Notes: generated by a model from the sequence alone, not told the origin. Positions 1-8,966 are shown, counted from the first letter of the stretch. The stretch is DNA of 31,321 bases from CAYPOY01 sp964412395 (GCA_964412395.1 CAYPOY010000014.1:1-31321); one strand, 5' to 3'. Translations and numbers: made by a program.

Positions 1-120
1 CCCCACTTTCAGCCCTTTTTGCCCCCCCACGTAGGGTTTCTGCTTCGAAAACCCAGAAGCGCGTGATTTTCCCTCCTGCCCATCGTGTATTTCATTTGCC
101 CAAACGCAACTTGCTTCCAT
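1..120 (-). CDS. partial unrecognised ORF, runs off the left edge
   Basis: An ATG at 120-118 is preceded by a very strong Shine-Dalgarno (AAAGGAGGT, about 5 nt upstream) and opens a frame of 40 codons without a stop up to the window edge. The visible N-terminus begins MEASCVWANEIHDGQEGKSR and is hydrophilic, with no signal peptide or domain I recognise. It starts 12 bp after the stop of the receiver-like gene, so it would be the next gene of the same operon. The ribosome site is the main support; the coding assignment is otherwise unproven because only the start is visible. Confidence 0.4.
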   Translation of the reverse strand, partial: MEASCVWANEIHDGQEGKSRASGFSKQKPYVGGQKGLKVG

Positions 121-132
121 CGCCACCTCCTT

Positions 133-440
133 TCACTCCAGGCACCCCACCACGTCCGTCAGCGTATGTGCCAGGTAGACCCGCCCGGATAGCACTGTCA
201 CCGCGCCGCCGGGCGCGTTCACGCCCACGATTTTGAGGTCGGGGCGGGCGCGGAGCATCGCCAGCACGTCGGCGGCCGGCACGTCGTCAAGTCCACGATG
301 ACGGCGTCGAGGTCGCCCAGGTCGAGCGGGCCCGCGTGGGGGGCTTGTTGGCGCACATCCACATCGTCGCGGGCCTGCAATTGCGCCGCCAGGCCAGTCA
401 GGAAAATGGAATCGCCGTAGAGCAAGATACGTTTGATCAT
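133..440 (-). pseudogene. small receiver-like protein, disrupted by a 1-bp frameshift
   Basis: Two minus-strand frames join to make one protein of about 102 residues. The first begins MIKRILLYGDSIFLTGLAAQ and runs to a VIVDL strand. The second continues DVPAADVLAML and ends at TVLSG...DVVGCLE. Joining them requires one extra base near position 290. The alternating beta/alpha pattern resembles a degenerate response-regulator receiver domain without an output domain, a small protein type I associate with Chloroflexi. An in-frame ATG at 464 lies upstream, but MIKRIL is the natural domain start. The frameshift may be genuine or an assembly error; the uninterrupted similarity on both sides argues that decay, if real, is recent. 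Confidence 0.6.
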
Positions 441-559
441 CTGCGAGTTTTCTTGGTAGGTCATCAGAAGTCATTTTAGCACAAACAGGGGCGGTTGTCA
501 CTGGACTTGCGTCTAAAAAGGTAGTGTTCAAACCGAACGCATGTACCAGGGTTTCGCAC

Positions 560-2181
560 TGGACACTTTTTGCCGGATCGGCGATAATACCCTCTCCCAA
601 TCTGGTGATAGGAGGAGGGCAAATGCGCGAGATAGGACGCCGTTTGAAAGCCGAACAGAATCTGACATCCGAGGACATTGCTTGGTTGGCGGGGATAGCC
701 AAAGCAATCTTGCGGGCCTTTGTTTGGGACGAAGGGCAGCCGATACGGGCCTTGGCGGATGTCCTGGGAGTTTCGCCCACGACGCTCTACACGACATTGC
801 GCTTGGCGGTCCAGGCCCTGATGCTGGTTCGCCGGGGCAAAAAGTCGGTTGAGATGTTGGCGGATTGTGTCCGGGACTTGCAGGACCGATTAGCACAAGC
901 GGAACGAGCCTACGCCATCGCTCAAGCCGAGGTCCAGCGTCTGACGAAGGCCCTGGTCGAAGTCGAGGCACAGGTGGTCACTTTGCAGGACGAAGTGAGA
1001 CAGTTGCAGGAACAGTGGACGGTGTCGCTGGATCGTCTGATTGCGGTGCTGAAGTTGTCGGGCCGCTGCACGGTGCGCAGCATTGTCGAAGTCCTGGAGT
1101 ACGGGTTTGGGGTTCACGTCGCGGTGGGATATGTGCAAGGGATTATCGCCCGAGCCGGTACGAATGCCCGCCCGGCGCTGGAGCGGTTGCGGAAAGCCAT
1201 TCCCTTGTCGGGGGCGGCCAGCATTGACGAAGTTTTTCTCAAGGAACTGGGACGCAAGATATTGGGAGTGGTGATCGTTGACCCGCTGAGTGGGTTGATC
1301 TTGCGCCTGCAGCGATGCAGCGAACGGAGCAGTGATGCCATCGGCAAGGTGCTCAAGGAGTTTGCTGAGGCCGGCTTCGAGGAGAAGATCAAACTGTGCC
1401 TGACCGACATGTATGCTGGCTACCTGGAGCCAGTGAAGACCTATCTTCCCAAAGCAGTCCATCAATTCTGTTGGTTCCACATCAATTGCTTTCATATTGG
1501 CGCGACAGTCCATCAGGCGAAACGAGCTTATGAGCGGGCGGTCAAAGCCCTGGCCGCCTTTGATAAGAAGCACCATAGCTCTCTATCGAGCGCAGAACGG
1601 CAGAAACGCCAAGACCTCGTAGCTGCCCGTGACCAAGCCCAACGCCATTGGAAAGGTGCCCAACGCTTCCAGCGCTTGCTCTGGTCGCCCACCCTTGATA
1701 TAGCCACCGCTCGTCTGGAGCAACTCATCCGTGTGGCCGCCAAAGTGCCGAATCCATACGTGCAAGATATGGGCGCCTTCCTGGAAAAACACCGCGTTGG
1801 CTTGTTGGTCTTCTACACCTGCCTGGAAAGCAATCAGCATACGCTGAAGCGGCTGTCACGTTCCCAACAAAAGTGGGTGCCCTTGATCAAACGCTGGGCA
1901 GTCCCCATCACCTCCAATGCCGCCGAACACGTGTTCCGTTGCCTGCGCCGCTACACTAACCAAATGGATCACTTTGGTACCGAGGACGCCACCCAGCGTT
2001 TCTTTGACCTGTTTGCCTTCTACTACAATATGCGTGTCTTGCGAGCTGGCAAACGCGAGGGAAACTCCCTCCTGGCCTCAGCGCATGTGAATGTGAAGAA
2101 ACTCTTCGGCACGGATGATCCTTACACGATACTGGGTTTCCCGCCTGCCTCCCAGACCTTCACGCTGGTTAAAAGTGTCCA
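560..2181 (+). mobile_element. insertion sequence with 11-bp perfect inverted ends
   Basis: TGGACACTTTT at 560-570 is matched by its exact reverse complement AAAAGTGTCCA at 2171-2181, bracketing a DDE transposase gene. Weaker similarity continues inward (TGCCGG against AACCAG). I see no clear target-site duplication outside these arms, so the exact outer ends are uncertain. The transposase frame runs 16 bp past the right arm, so the last residues and stop codon may come from the flank, or the true end lies further out. I cannot assign an IS family with confidence. Confidence 0.7.
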
Positions 2182-2197
2182 ATCAGCCGCTGGCTAG
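623..2197 (+). CDS. DDE transposase (524 aa)
   Basis: The start is ATG 623, preceded by GGAGGAGG at 611-618; an upstream in-frame extension lies outside or within the terminal repeat and has no ribosome site. An N-terminal helix-turn-helix-like region (about residues 35-60, IRALADVLGVSPTTLY) is followed by a coiled coil rich in Glu, Gln and Val (about 80-130) and a catalytic core. Candidate catalytic residues are D202 (SIDEVF), D262 (CLTDMYAGY) and E435 (NAAEHVFRC), with HQFCWFH after the second Asp. The long helical insertion before the Glu recalls IS66-like transposases. The frame is intact, so the element could be active. It would cut and rejoin the element ends as a DNA-binding multimer. 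Confidence 0.85.
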   Translation: MREIGRRLKAEQNLTSEDIAWLAGIAKAILRAFVWDEGQPIRALADVLGVSPTTLYTTLRLAVQALMLVRRGKKSVEMLADCVRDLQDRLAQAERAYAIAQAEVQRLTKALVEVEAQVVTLQDEVRQLQEQWTVSLDRLIAVLKLSGRCTVRSIVEVLEYGFGVHVAVGYVQGIIARAGTNARPALERLRKAIPLSGAASIDEVFLKELGRKILGVVIVDPLSGLILRLQRCSERSSDAIGKVLKEFAEAGFEEKIKLCLTDMYAGYLEPVKTYLPKAVHQFCWFHINCFHIGATVHQAKRAYERAVKALAAFDKKHHSSLSSAERQKRQDLVAARDQAQRHWKGAQRFQRLLWSPTLDIATARLEQLIRVAAKVPNPYVQDMGAFLEKHRVGLLVFYTCLESNQHTLKRLSRSQQKWVPLIKRWAVPITSNAAEHVFRCLRRYTNQMDHFGTEDATQRFFDLFAFYYNMRVLRAGKREGNSLLASAHVNVKKLFGTDDPYTILGFPPASQTFTLVKSVQSAAG

Positions 2198-2219
2198 AGA
2201 GGGGCACAGAGGTAGCCTC

Positions 2220-3894
2220 GTGAACGCTACCGAAAATCAGGCTGAGTTGGATCAACTCAGCGATTACTATGCCGAGTTTCTTGACGGCACATACGATTGT
2301 GTAGATCGTATCGTGCTCAACGCCTACTTTCAACTCGGCCAAGCGCCAGGTGGGTTTCGGTATTGGTGGCGTCAGTTGAAAGGATCAGATGATGATTTAG
2401 ATAATACCCATCTGATGCGTTTTGCCGGTCGCTTCAGCCGTCGAGTGCGAGCGTATGCTAAGCGTCGTGGCATCCCCCTGATCTACTGTCGGCGGGGAGA
2501 GCGAAAACACCTGATCGCCGCTCAGCATTTGCCAGACGATCCCGACTTTGTAGGCGTGTTTGCGATTTTGGTGGGTCGTGCTCCAGCGCCAGTGTGGGAC
2601 GTCAAATGCAGCAAGGGAGGCAAGATTATCGACATCAGACGCAAAGAACCCTACCCATACGTCAATCAGTACTCTTTCCACATTATGGACCCCGATTGGG
2701 GGCACATAGTGATCATGTCCTCATCCGCCTTTCGGGGCTCAGATTATGTCGAATGGTCACGAGTATGTGGCCTGTCAAGCCCGGAAAGCAGGTATTCGTT
2801 TCACAAAGGAGGGTAATTGTTTCACCGATGTTTCCGACGCCGCAGCCCTGGCCGAGATTGCAGAAACCTTGCGTTCTCCAGACGTGGTAGGGCACTTGGA
2901 ACAGGTCTGTGAACGTTGGATTTACTCTGCGTGCTTGTGCTTCGCCTTGACCCTGGAGGAACGAGAGCGCACCGGCTTCCGCTACAGCTACTCTGACTAC
3001 CAGTTGGAGTACAGTCGCAACCTGTTGTTCAAAAGCGGGAGACAGATGGAGGAACTGTTCAACGGCGTGATTGACCGCGTTCGGGCTGCCTTGGACGTCA
3101 AAACCCTCAAGACCATCTTCGGTACCAAGCGCCGTCCTTTCCGCCACAAGGGCAAAGGCAAGAAAGCCCCACGTCTGGAGGTCGTGGTCGAGAAACCCAA
3201 GTATGACTTGACGGTGTTCAAGATCCACTTCGGCAAGTTGACCGTCAAGCTCTATACCAAAGGCGAACGCGTCTTGCGGATCGAGGTCATCGTTCACAAT
3301 GCCAGAACCTTGCCCTGTGGCTGTTCCTTGCCCAAGTTCCCCCAGATTGTGGCCCACCTGAGCAACATCTTGAACCGCTTCCTGGATGTCATTCACTGCG
3401 TAGACAAAGCCTTCATCAGCGATGACACCCTCGACCGATTGGCCGATCCTTCTCAGGTAGGACGCACCCGTGTCGGCGGCGTAGACCTCAACAAACCCCG
3501 CCTCCGGGCTGTGGTTGAAGCCGTCATCAGCTTGGCTCCCGCCCCCAACGGTTTCAAGGTCGCAGATCTGGCCGCAAAAGTACGTGAGATGATGGGCGTT
3601 GGGCCAGATGCATACACCTCTCGACAGGCGGCTTACGACCTCAAAAAACTGCAGGGCAAGCACCTGGTACACAAGATAAGCCGCTCACGTCGATATCAAC
3701 CCACATCTGAAGGCCTACGAACAATGACTGCCTTGTTGGTGCTGCGAGAAAAGGTCATCAAGCCGCTTCTGGCGGGTGCTGGCAGGCCCAGGCACGGAAG
3801 AGAACTCGAGAATCAATGCTCTATTGATGCCCATTACGAAGCTATTCGATTGCAAATGTACAATTTGTTCCAATTTGTTGGTATCGCGGTTTGA
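2220..3894 (+). pseudogene. orphan conserved protein split by a frameshift
   Basis: The upstream frame (GTG 2220, after AGAGAGGGG) runs through YDCVDRIVLNAYFQLG, DLDNTHLMRFAGRFSRR and FHIMDPDWGH. The downstream frame continues HPPFGAQIMSNGHEYVACQA and stops at 3894. The change of frame falls at about 2715-2721 and needs one base removed or two added. Joined, the protein is about 557 residues and resembles a family of long uncharacterised bacterial proteins that I recall only as hypothetical. The last third has a winged-helix-like stretch (SLAPAPNGFKVADLAAKVREM, then TSRQAAYDLKKLQGKHLV), suggesting DNA binding. The central part is basic and has an RHKGKGKK patch. No function can be assigned. 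It lies directly beyond the IS. Confidence 0.6.
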
Positions 3895-3899
3895 ACTTA

Positions 3900-3917
3900 T
3901 CGACAACATTTTGTCGA
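3900..3917. terminator. perfect 7-bp hairpin between convergent genes
   Basis: TCGACAA, CATT loop, TTGTCGA. It sits 5 bp after the plus-strand stop at 3894 and just beyond the minus-strand paaK stop. There is no strong T-run on either side, so it is a possible bidirectional transcript end or 3' stabiliser rather than a classical intrinsic terminator. Confidence 0.4.
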
Positions 3918-3921
3918 TGCC

Positions 3922-3936
3922 GGCGCTATAAGCGCC
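3922..3936. repeat. perfect 6-bp hairpin overlapping the paaK stop
   Basis: GGCGCT, ATA loop, AGCGCC. The paaK stop codon (3926-3928) lies inside it. Together with the hairpin at 3900 it makes a double stem-loop at the convergent junction. Confidence 0.4.
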
Positions 3937-5326
3937 TATACTCTTCCGGCGTAAAGATCCGCCTGGCCTTACCTGGCCGGCGCGGGATCGTGCCCGGCGG
4001 CACGACGGTCACAATTGGACTCTGATTGTACTCCACCTGGATTCGATGGCTAATCACCTCGGCAATGTTGGCTTGCGGATCGCCCTCGATGGCAATATAG
4101 AGCCGCTGCAATCCCTTGCGCGTGGGGTGATCCGCCACCGTCAGGGCATACTCGGTACCGGTGCCATCTACCTGCAAGAGAATATCCTCCAGGTAGGTGC
4201 GGTGGATGACCACGCCACCGGGGATCATGATGTCGTCGGTGCTGATGCGGCCCGGCACCCGGCCTATCCACTTGTGGGCGTTGCCGCAAGGGCAATTCTG
4301 CGGCAGGGCCATCACCCGGTCGCCAGTGCGATAGCGGAACACCGGAACGGCCTCTTTGTGCAGGCTGGTGAGCACCAATTCGCCCATCTCGCCTGCGGGT
4401 GTTGGCTCACCGGTTTCAGGGTCCACCACTTCGGCGATGAAGGCATCGGACAGGACGTGCAAGCCACCACCCACCTCGCAGTCGCCAGCCACGCCGGGGC
4501 CGTAAAATTCGCCCAGGCCGTAGTTGTCGCGCGGCCAGATGCCGAATCGCTCGGCAATGCGCGTTCGCACCGCATCAGAGGAAGGCTCGGCCCCGCAACT
4601 GATCTTGGTCAGCGATAGTTCCTCTGGCCGCACACCGTGCTCGTCCAGCATCTCTTCCAGGCGCGGCAGGAACGACGCCAGGCACAGCAGCCCATTGGCC
4701 CGCAGTAAAGGATCAATTGGTACCTCGTGGCCGTCAATTTTGACCCGTCCTAGCAGGTGGGCCAATACCTTGTCCGTCACGCCTGGTCCCAGCGAGATGG
4801 GCAAGTAGGTCGCACCCAGGGCAATCAAGCCCAGGTAAAGGCCGCCGCCGCCGGTGAACTCGCCGAAGGGCATCACGCCCAGCACAATGTCTCCTTTGCG
4901 AAAGCCATTGATCCAGAACACGGTTGCCGTGTTGGCCGCCCAACGCGCTATATCCTGCCCGGTGTAGGCAAAGATCTTGGGCGAACCCGTGGTTCCCGAA
5001 GAGGTATGCACCAGTGAAATCTCTTGCCGCCCGACGGCCACAAGTCTCTGGGAACCGTGGGCGCGCGCGGGAGATGGTCGGATTTCTTCCGAGGCCGTGA
5101 AAGGCAGGCGGGTCAGATCATGCAGCCCCCGGATCGAATCGTGTGTCAGGCCAGCGGCAGAGAACTTGGCGCGGTAGAACGGCGAGTGTTCAAAGGCGTG
5201 GGCAAAGGCCTTGGGTAAGGCCTCGTCCTGGATTACTTCGATCTCGTCGGCGGTGTAACCGACCCGCTGTTCAAAATATTCGTCGGGCAGTGTGAAACTA
5301 GGCAATGCTTCGGACAGCATTTTCAT
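3926..5326 (-). CDS. paaK: phenylacetate-CoA ligase-like (PaaK family) adenylate-forming enzyme
   Basis: A 466-residue protein starting at ATG 5326, behind an ideal ribosome site (AAAGGAGGTACCACCC). Members of the family activate aryl acids such as phenylacetate with ATP and CoA in the cytoplasm. The AMP-binding P-loop is visible as HTSSGTTGSPKIFAYT, followed by YGLGEFYGPG and YRTGDRV. The C-terminal domain ends with the family-like RRPGKARRIF, which carries a lysine that could serve catalysis. Length is close to the usual 430-460. Its frame is continuous with livF upstream with no stop between, so it may be made both alone and as a fusion. Its place after a LIV transporter and near aminotransferase and iorB remnants suggests work on arylacetates from aromatic amino acids. 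The exact acid substrate is inference. Confidence 0.85.
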   Translation of the reverse strand: MKMLSEALPSFTLPDEYFEQRVGYTADEIEVIQDEALPKAFAHAFEHSPFYRAKFSAAGLTHDSIRGLHDLTRLPFTASEEIRPSPARAHGSQRLVAVGRQEISLVHTSSGTTGSPKIFAYTGQDIARWAANTATVFWINGFRKGDIVLGVMPFGEFTGGGGLYLGLIALGATYLPISLGPGVTDKVLAHLLGRVKIDGHEVPIDPLLRANGLLCLASFLPRLEEMLDEHGVRPEELSLTKISCGAEPSSDAVRTRIAERFGIWPRDNYGLGEFYGPGVAGDCEVGGGLHVLSDAFIAEVVDPETGEPTPAGEMGELVLTSLHKEAVPVFRYRTGDRVMALPQNCPCGNAHKWIGRVPGRISTDDIMIPGGVVIHRTYLEDILLQVDGTGTEYALTVADHPTRKGLQRLYIAIEGDPQANIAEVISHRIQVEYNQSPIVTVVPPGTIPRRPGKARRIFTPEEYRRL

Positions 5327-6184
5327 GGGTGGTACCTCCTTTCTCTTGGTTATCTTGGTTCGATAAGCAGTGGCACGTCGTGACACGGCAGTCCGCTTTT
5401 CTCCGGCTTTGCGCCCATGAGACGGCGACTTGATCTTGTGCGGTCGGCGGAGGGGGGCGATGCATTGTCCCAGATAAGCACGGCGGATCCGTTCGTCTTT
5501 CAACAACTCTTGCGCCGTACCGTGAAGCACGATGCGACCGACTTCCATGAGATAGGCGCGGTCGGCAATCCAGAGCGCGCCGCTGGCGTTCTGCTCCACC
5601 AGCAAGACCGTCCGGCCCATCTCCCGCAACAGGACGACGACGCGCAGGACTTCCTGGACCAGCAGCGGTGCCAGACCCAGCGAGGGCTCGTCCAACAGCA
5701 ATAGTTTCGGTCGGGCCATCAGCCCTCGGGCGATGGCCAGCATTTGCTGCTCTCCGCCGGAAAGGGTGCCGGCCACCTGTCTCTGTCGCGCCCGCAGGAT
5801 GGGGAATATCTCCCAGATATTCTCCAGATCACGCTGCACTCCGGTCTTCGCTTCGCGCCCGCGGCGATGGTAGGCACCCAGTTCCAGGTTCTCCAGCACG
5901 GTCATGGAGGCGAATAACTCCCGCCGCTCCGGGACGTGGCTAATGCCCTGACGAACAATCTGCTCTGGCTGGAGCCCGGCAATGGATTGCCCCTCGAAGC
6001 GAACGTCGCCCCCGCGCGGCGGCACCACCCCAGAGATGGCCCGCAGCAGCGTCGTCTTGCCCATCCCGTTAGCCCCGATGACGGCGACAATCTCGCCAGC
6101 CTGGACTTCCAGCGAGACCCCGTGCAGCGCCTGAATCGGGCCGTAAAAGGTATCCAGGCTATTGACTTGCAACAATGCGCTCAC
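5327..6184 (-). CDS. livF: branched-chain amino acid ABC transporter ATPase LivF, lacking its own stop codon
   Basis: Starts at GTG 6184, one base after the livG stop (TGA-A-GTG), with GGAAGAGGA upstream. It has the full ABC ATPase set: Walker A GANGMGKTT, signature LSGGEQQ, Walker B LLLLDEPSLGLAP and a switch His region (LLVEQN). It energises LivHM together with LivG on the cytoplasmic face. The family normally ends just after a YLG motif. Here the frame runs on through about 45 basic residues (RRPHKIKSPSHGRKAGEKR) into paaK with no stop. The coordinates given stop just before the paaK ATG. A 752-codon LivF-PaaK fusion (6184 to 3926) is therefore encoded. Confidence 0.85.
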
Positions 6185-6185
6185 T

Positions 6186-6980
6186 TCAACGTCCTCTTCC
6201 GCTTGCAGCGCCGTTTCCGTTCTCCTGACCCAGGTAGGCCTCGATGACACGGGGATCGTTCCGCACCTCCCTCGGGCGTCCCTCGGCCAGTTTCTCGCCA
6301 TAGTCAAGCACCACGACCCAGTCAGCAACGCTCATGACCAGGTTCATGTCGTGTTCTACCAGCAGGACCGTCACGTCGTTGGCCTGGATGCGGCTGATGG
6401 TGGCCGCCAGTCGTACCGTTTCCACTGTGTTAAGGCCGGCTGTTGGCTCGTCCAGCAACAGAATACGAGGCTCGGCGGCCAGGGCACGGGCCAGTTCCAG
6501 CAGACGCTGCTCGCCCAGGGGCAGGCTCGGCGCGAGGAGGTCGGCCTTGTCGGCCAGGCCGACTCGCTTCAGTCGTCGCATAGCTGCCGAACGTATCTCC
6601 CGCTCTTCCCGGCGCGTCAAGCCCAGGGCCGAGCGCAGCAGCCCTCCCCGTCCGTGGCGATAGCGGCCCATCGTGACGTTCTCCAGAACCGTCATGTTGC
6701 CAAAGAGTTGCACGTTCTGAAAAGTGCGAGCCACGCCCAACGACGCCACCTTGTGCGGTGGGAGGCAATCCAGCCGGTGATTGTTGAGCCGAATCTCGCC
6801 GTCGTCGGGCGGTAAGATGCCAGAGATCATGTTGAACAGCGTCGTCTTACCCGCGCCGTTAGGCCCGATGATGGCGACGACTTGACTGGGCCGCGCCTCA
6901 AAACTCACGTCGCGCACCGCCGTCACGCCGCCGAACGATTTGTGGAGGTGATGGGCTCGTAGCATCGCCCTGTTCAACAT
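6186..6980 (-). CDS. livG: branched-chain amino acid ABC transporter ATPase LivG
   Basis: A 264-residue ATPase starting at ATG 6980 behind AGGAGGGC. Walker A is GPNGAGKTT, the Q-loop region reads GVARTFQNVQLF, the signature is LPLGEQRLLE (a common LivG-type variant of LSGGQ), and Walker B is ILLLDEPTAGLN. The LivG-type C-terminus with VIEAYLGQ is present. It pairs with LivF to drive uptake through LivHM. It starts 6 bp after the livM stop, so translation is probably coupled. The tail (ENGNGAASGRGR) is short and low in complexity. No oddities in the catalytic motifs. Confidence 0.92.
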   Translation of the reverse strand: MLNRAMLRAHHLHKSFGGVTAVRDVSFEARPSQVVAIIGPNGAGKTTLFNMISGILPPDDGEIRLNNHRLDCLPPHKVASLGVARTFQNVQLFGNMTVLENVTMGRYRHGRGGLLRSALGLTRREEREIRSAAMRRLKRVGLADKADLLAPSLPLGEQRLLELARALAAEPRILLLDEPTAGLNTVETVRLAATISRIQANDVTVLLVEHDMNLVMSVADWVVVLDYGEKLAEGRPREVRNDPRVIEAYLGQENGNGAASGRGR

Positions 6981-6986
6981 GCCCTC

Positions 6987-8054
6987 CTAGCCTTTCACCC
7001 TGAGCCAGCGCCGCAGCGAGAGCAGAGCTTTGCCAGCGGGCCGCGCGGCAACTGGCCTTCCTCTACGCCAGCGAGTGTAGACCTCGGTAAGCCCTTGCAC
7101 CACGCCCTGGGGCATGAAGATCATGACTAGCATCAGAAGAACGCCAAAAGCGATGATCTCGTACTCACCGGAGGCGCGATCCAGCAACCGGGGCACCACA
7201 GCGCGTAGCGCCTCAGTGAGCAACGTCACCATGGCCGCGCCAAAGGGCGCGCCCCACACCGTCGCCACGCCTCCCACCGAGGCCATGACGACCAACATCA
7301 CCGAAAAGTGGAAGCCAAAGGGCGACGGGTTGACAAAGGTCAGGTAGTGGGCGTACAGGCTGCCCGCCAGTCCAGCGTAAACGGCGCTGATCACAAAGAC
7401 CTGCGCCTTGAGGCGCGCGGTGTTCACCCCCACCGACTGAGCGGCAACCTCGCTGCCGTGGATGGCCCGCAGCGCTCGCCCCACCCGCGAGTTGACGATG
7501 TTCAGCGATGCCATCAGCACCATCGCCGCCACTCCCCAGACCAGGTAGTAATACCTGACGTCCCGGTCGAAGGCCCAGCCGGCTATCGAAAGATACGGCA
7601 CCCCCGTCAGGCCCGACGGCCCGCCGGTGAGGCTCGCTGCTTCGGTGAAAAAGATGTAGATGATGTAGCCAAAGCCCAGCGTGGCCATGGCCAGGTAGTG
7701 TCCCTTCAGCTTAAAGATGGGCCAGGCGATCACCAAGGCAACGCCGCCCGTCAGGGCCATGGAGAGCAGAAGGCCCAACCAGGGCGAGAGACCATACCTG
7801 GCCGTAGCGATGGCGGAGGCATAGGCCCCCAGGCCGTAGAACGCAGCGTGCCCCAGGGAGACCTGGCCGGCGTAACCCATCAGCAGGCACAAACCGGCGG
7901 TGAGAATGGTGTGCAGGCCGATAAAGATCATGATCGTGAGCAGATAGGAACTGCGCACGAACACCGGCAGCAAGGCCAGCAGGAGCACAAACAGCCCTAG
8001 CCGCCAATACCTGGCTGGCAGGCGATGCGTTAAGTCTGTCGTCAAGTCTGCCAT
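6987..8054 (-). CDS. livM: branched-chain amino acid ABC transporter permease LivM
   Basis: A 355-residue integral membrane protein. Hydrophobic segments begin after about residue 15, and the LivM signatures are GYAGQVSLGHAAFYGLGAY, the GHYLAMATLGFG loop and GGPSGLTGVP. The coupling region around GRALRAIHGSEVAAQSVGVN contacts an ATPase. The C-terminus is basic (RWRRGRPVAARPAGKALLSL) and longer than in many relatives. It would form the transmembrane channel with LivH. The ribosome site before ATG 8054 is weak (GGTGGG). The gap to livH is 3 bp, typical of an operon. Confidence 0.92.
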   Translation of the reverse strand: MADLTTDLTHRLPARYWRLGLFVLLLALLPVFVRSSYLLTIMIFIGLHTILTAGLCLLMGYAGQVSLGHAAFYGLGAYASAIATARYGLSPWLGLLLSMALTGGVALVIAWPIFKLKGHYLAMATLGFGYIIYIFFTEAASLTGGPSGLTGVPYLSIAGWAFDRDVRYYYLVWGVAAMVLMASLNIVNSRVGRALRAIHGSEVAAQSVGVNTARLKAQVFVISAVYAGLAGSLYAHYLTFVNPSPFGFHFSVMLVVMASVGGVATVWGAPFGAAMVTLLTEALRAVVPRLLDRASGEYEIIAFGVLLMLVMIFMPQGVVQGLTEVYTRWRRGRPVAARPAGKALLSLRRWLRVKG

Positions 8055-8057
8055 AGG

Positions 8058-8948
8058 TTATAACCCACCGTGAACGTCCTGGCGAGTGCCAAAGAGTCCA
8101 CTCGGACGGAAGAACAGAATGACTAACAATACAGCAAAAGCGATGGCGTCTTTGGCTCCGGAGGAGATCAGACCCACCCCCGTCGCCTCTAACACGCCCA
8201 GTAAGAAGCCGCCGGCCACCGCCCCCAGCGAACTGGTGAGCCCGCCCATAATGGCCGCCACAAAGCCCTTCAGGCCCAGCATGGCTCCCATGTCATAGGT
8301 GGCGTAGGTGATGGGCGCGATGACCGCTCCGGCCGCCGCTCCCAGCGCTCCTCCCAGCGCGAAGGAGAGAGTGGCCATCCGGTCGTGGCTGATACCCATG
8401 AGCTGGGCCGCCAGACGGTTCACCGCGCAGGCCCGCACCGCCTTGCCCAGCATAGTGTGCTGGAAAAAGAGGTAAAGGCCAGCGACGGAGACCAAAGCGG
8501 TCCCCAGCACCCACAGACTCTGCAGGCGCACCATGGCGCTCCACAGTTGGATGGGCCGCCCACGGGTGAAAGCGGGCAACAAGTAAGAATCGGTGCCCCA
8601 CACCACCAACGCCGCGCCCCGAATGGCGATAGAGGCCCCAATGGTGATGATGATCAAGGTAATCGTCGAAGCGTTGCGCGCCGGACGGATGACCAGCCAA
8701 TGCAGGATCGCCCCCACAGCGGCAACGACGCCTGCCGTCAAAACAAAAGCCAGAGGCAGCGGCAGATCCAGCTTGCTGCGTAGCGAGACCATAATCAGAG
8801 CCCCCAGCATGGCGCTCTCGCCCTGGGCGAAGTTGATGATGCCGGTCACGTTGTAAATGGCCACAAGGCCGACAGCCAGGAGGGCGTAAATTGCCCCGGT
8901 AGTCAATCCCGTTACGACGTATTGCAAAAGCTGATCCTGGAAATCCAC
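8058..8948 (-). CDS. livH: branched-chain amino acid ABC transporter permease LivH
   Basis: A 296-residue membrane protein starting at GTG 8948, with AGGGAG upstream. The LivH hallmarks are GAIYALLAVGLVAIYNVTG and INFAQGE near the N-terminus, the GKAVRACAVNRLAAQLMGI coupling loop, and GLKGFVAAIMGGLTSSLGAV. It contains roughly eight hydrophobic helices. It forms the membrane pore with LivM. The 106-bp gap to livK holds a strong perfect hairpin just ahead of its ribosome site, which may lower permease synthesis relative to the binding protein. Confidence 0.92.
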   Translation of the reverse strand: MDFQDQLLQYVVTGLTTGAIYALLAVGLVAIYNVTGIINFAQGESAMLGALIMVSLRSKLDLPLPLAFVLTAGVVAAVGAILHWLVIRPARNASTITLIIITIGASIAIRGAALVVWGTDSYLLPAFTRGRPIQLWSAMVRLQSLWVLGTALVSVAGLYLFFQHTMLGKAVRACAVNRLAAQLMGISHDRMATLSFALGGALGAAAGAVIAPITYATYDMGAMLGLKGFVAAIMGGLTSSLGAVAGGFLLGVLEATGVGLISSGAKDAIAFAVLLVILFFRPSGLFGTRQDVHGGL

Positions 8949-8966
8949 GACGCTCCCTATTCATCT

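Noticed and set aside
133..780. 215-codon minus-strand frame across the IS left end
   Set aside because: Only its last third is the receiver-like protein; the rest is antisense to the IS and transposase start.
2709..2730. Programmed frameshift site in the orphan gene
   Set aside because: No slippery heptamer or downstream pseudoknot is visible; a simple indel is more likely.
2713..3672. Long minus-strand frame of 319 codons
   Set aside because: It is opposite the orphan family gene, whose plus-strand frame has coherent motifs; the minus frame has none.
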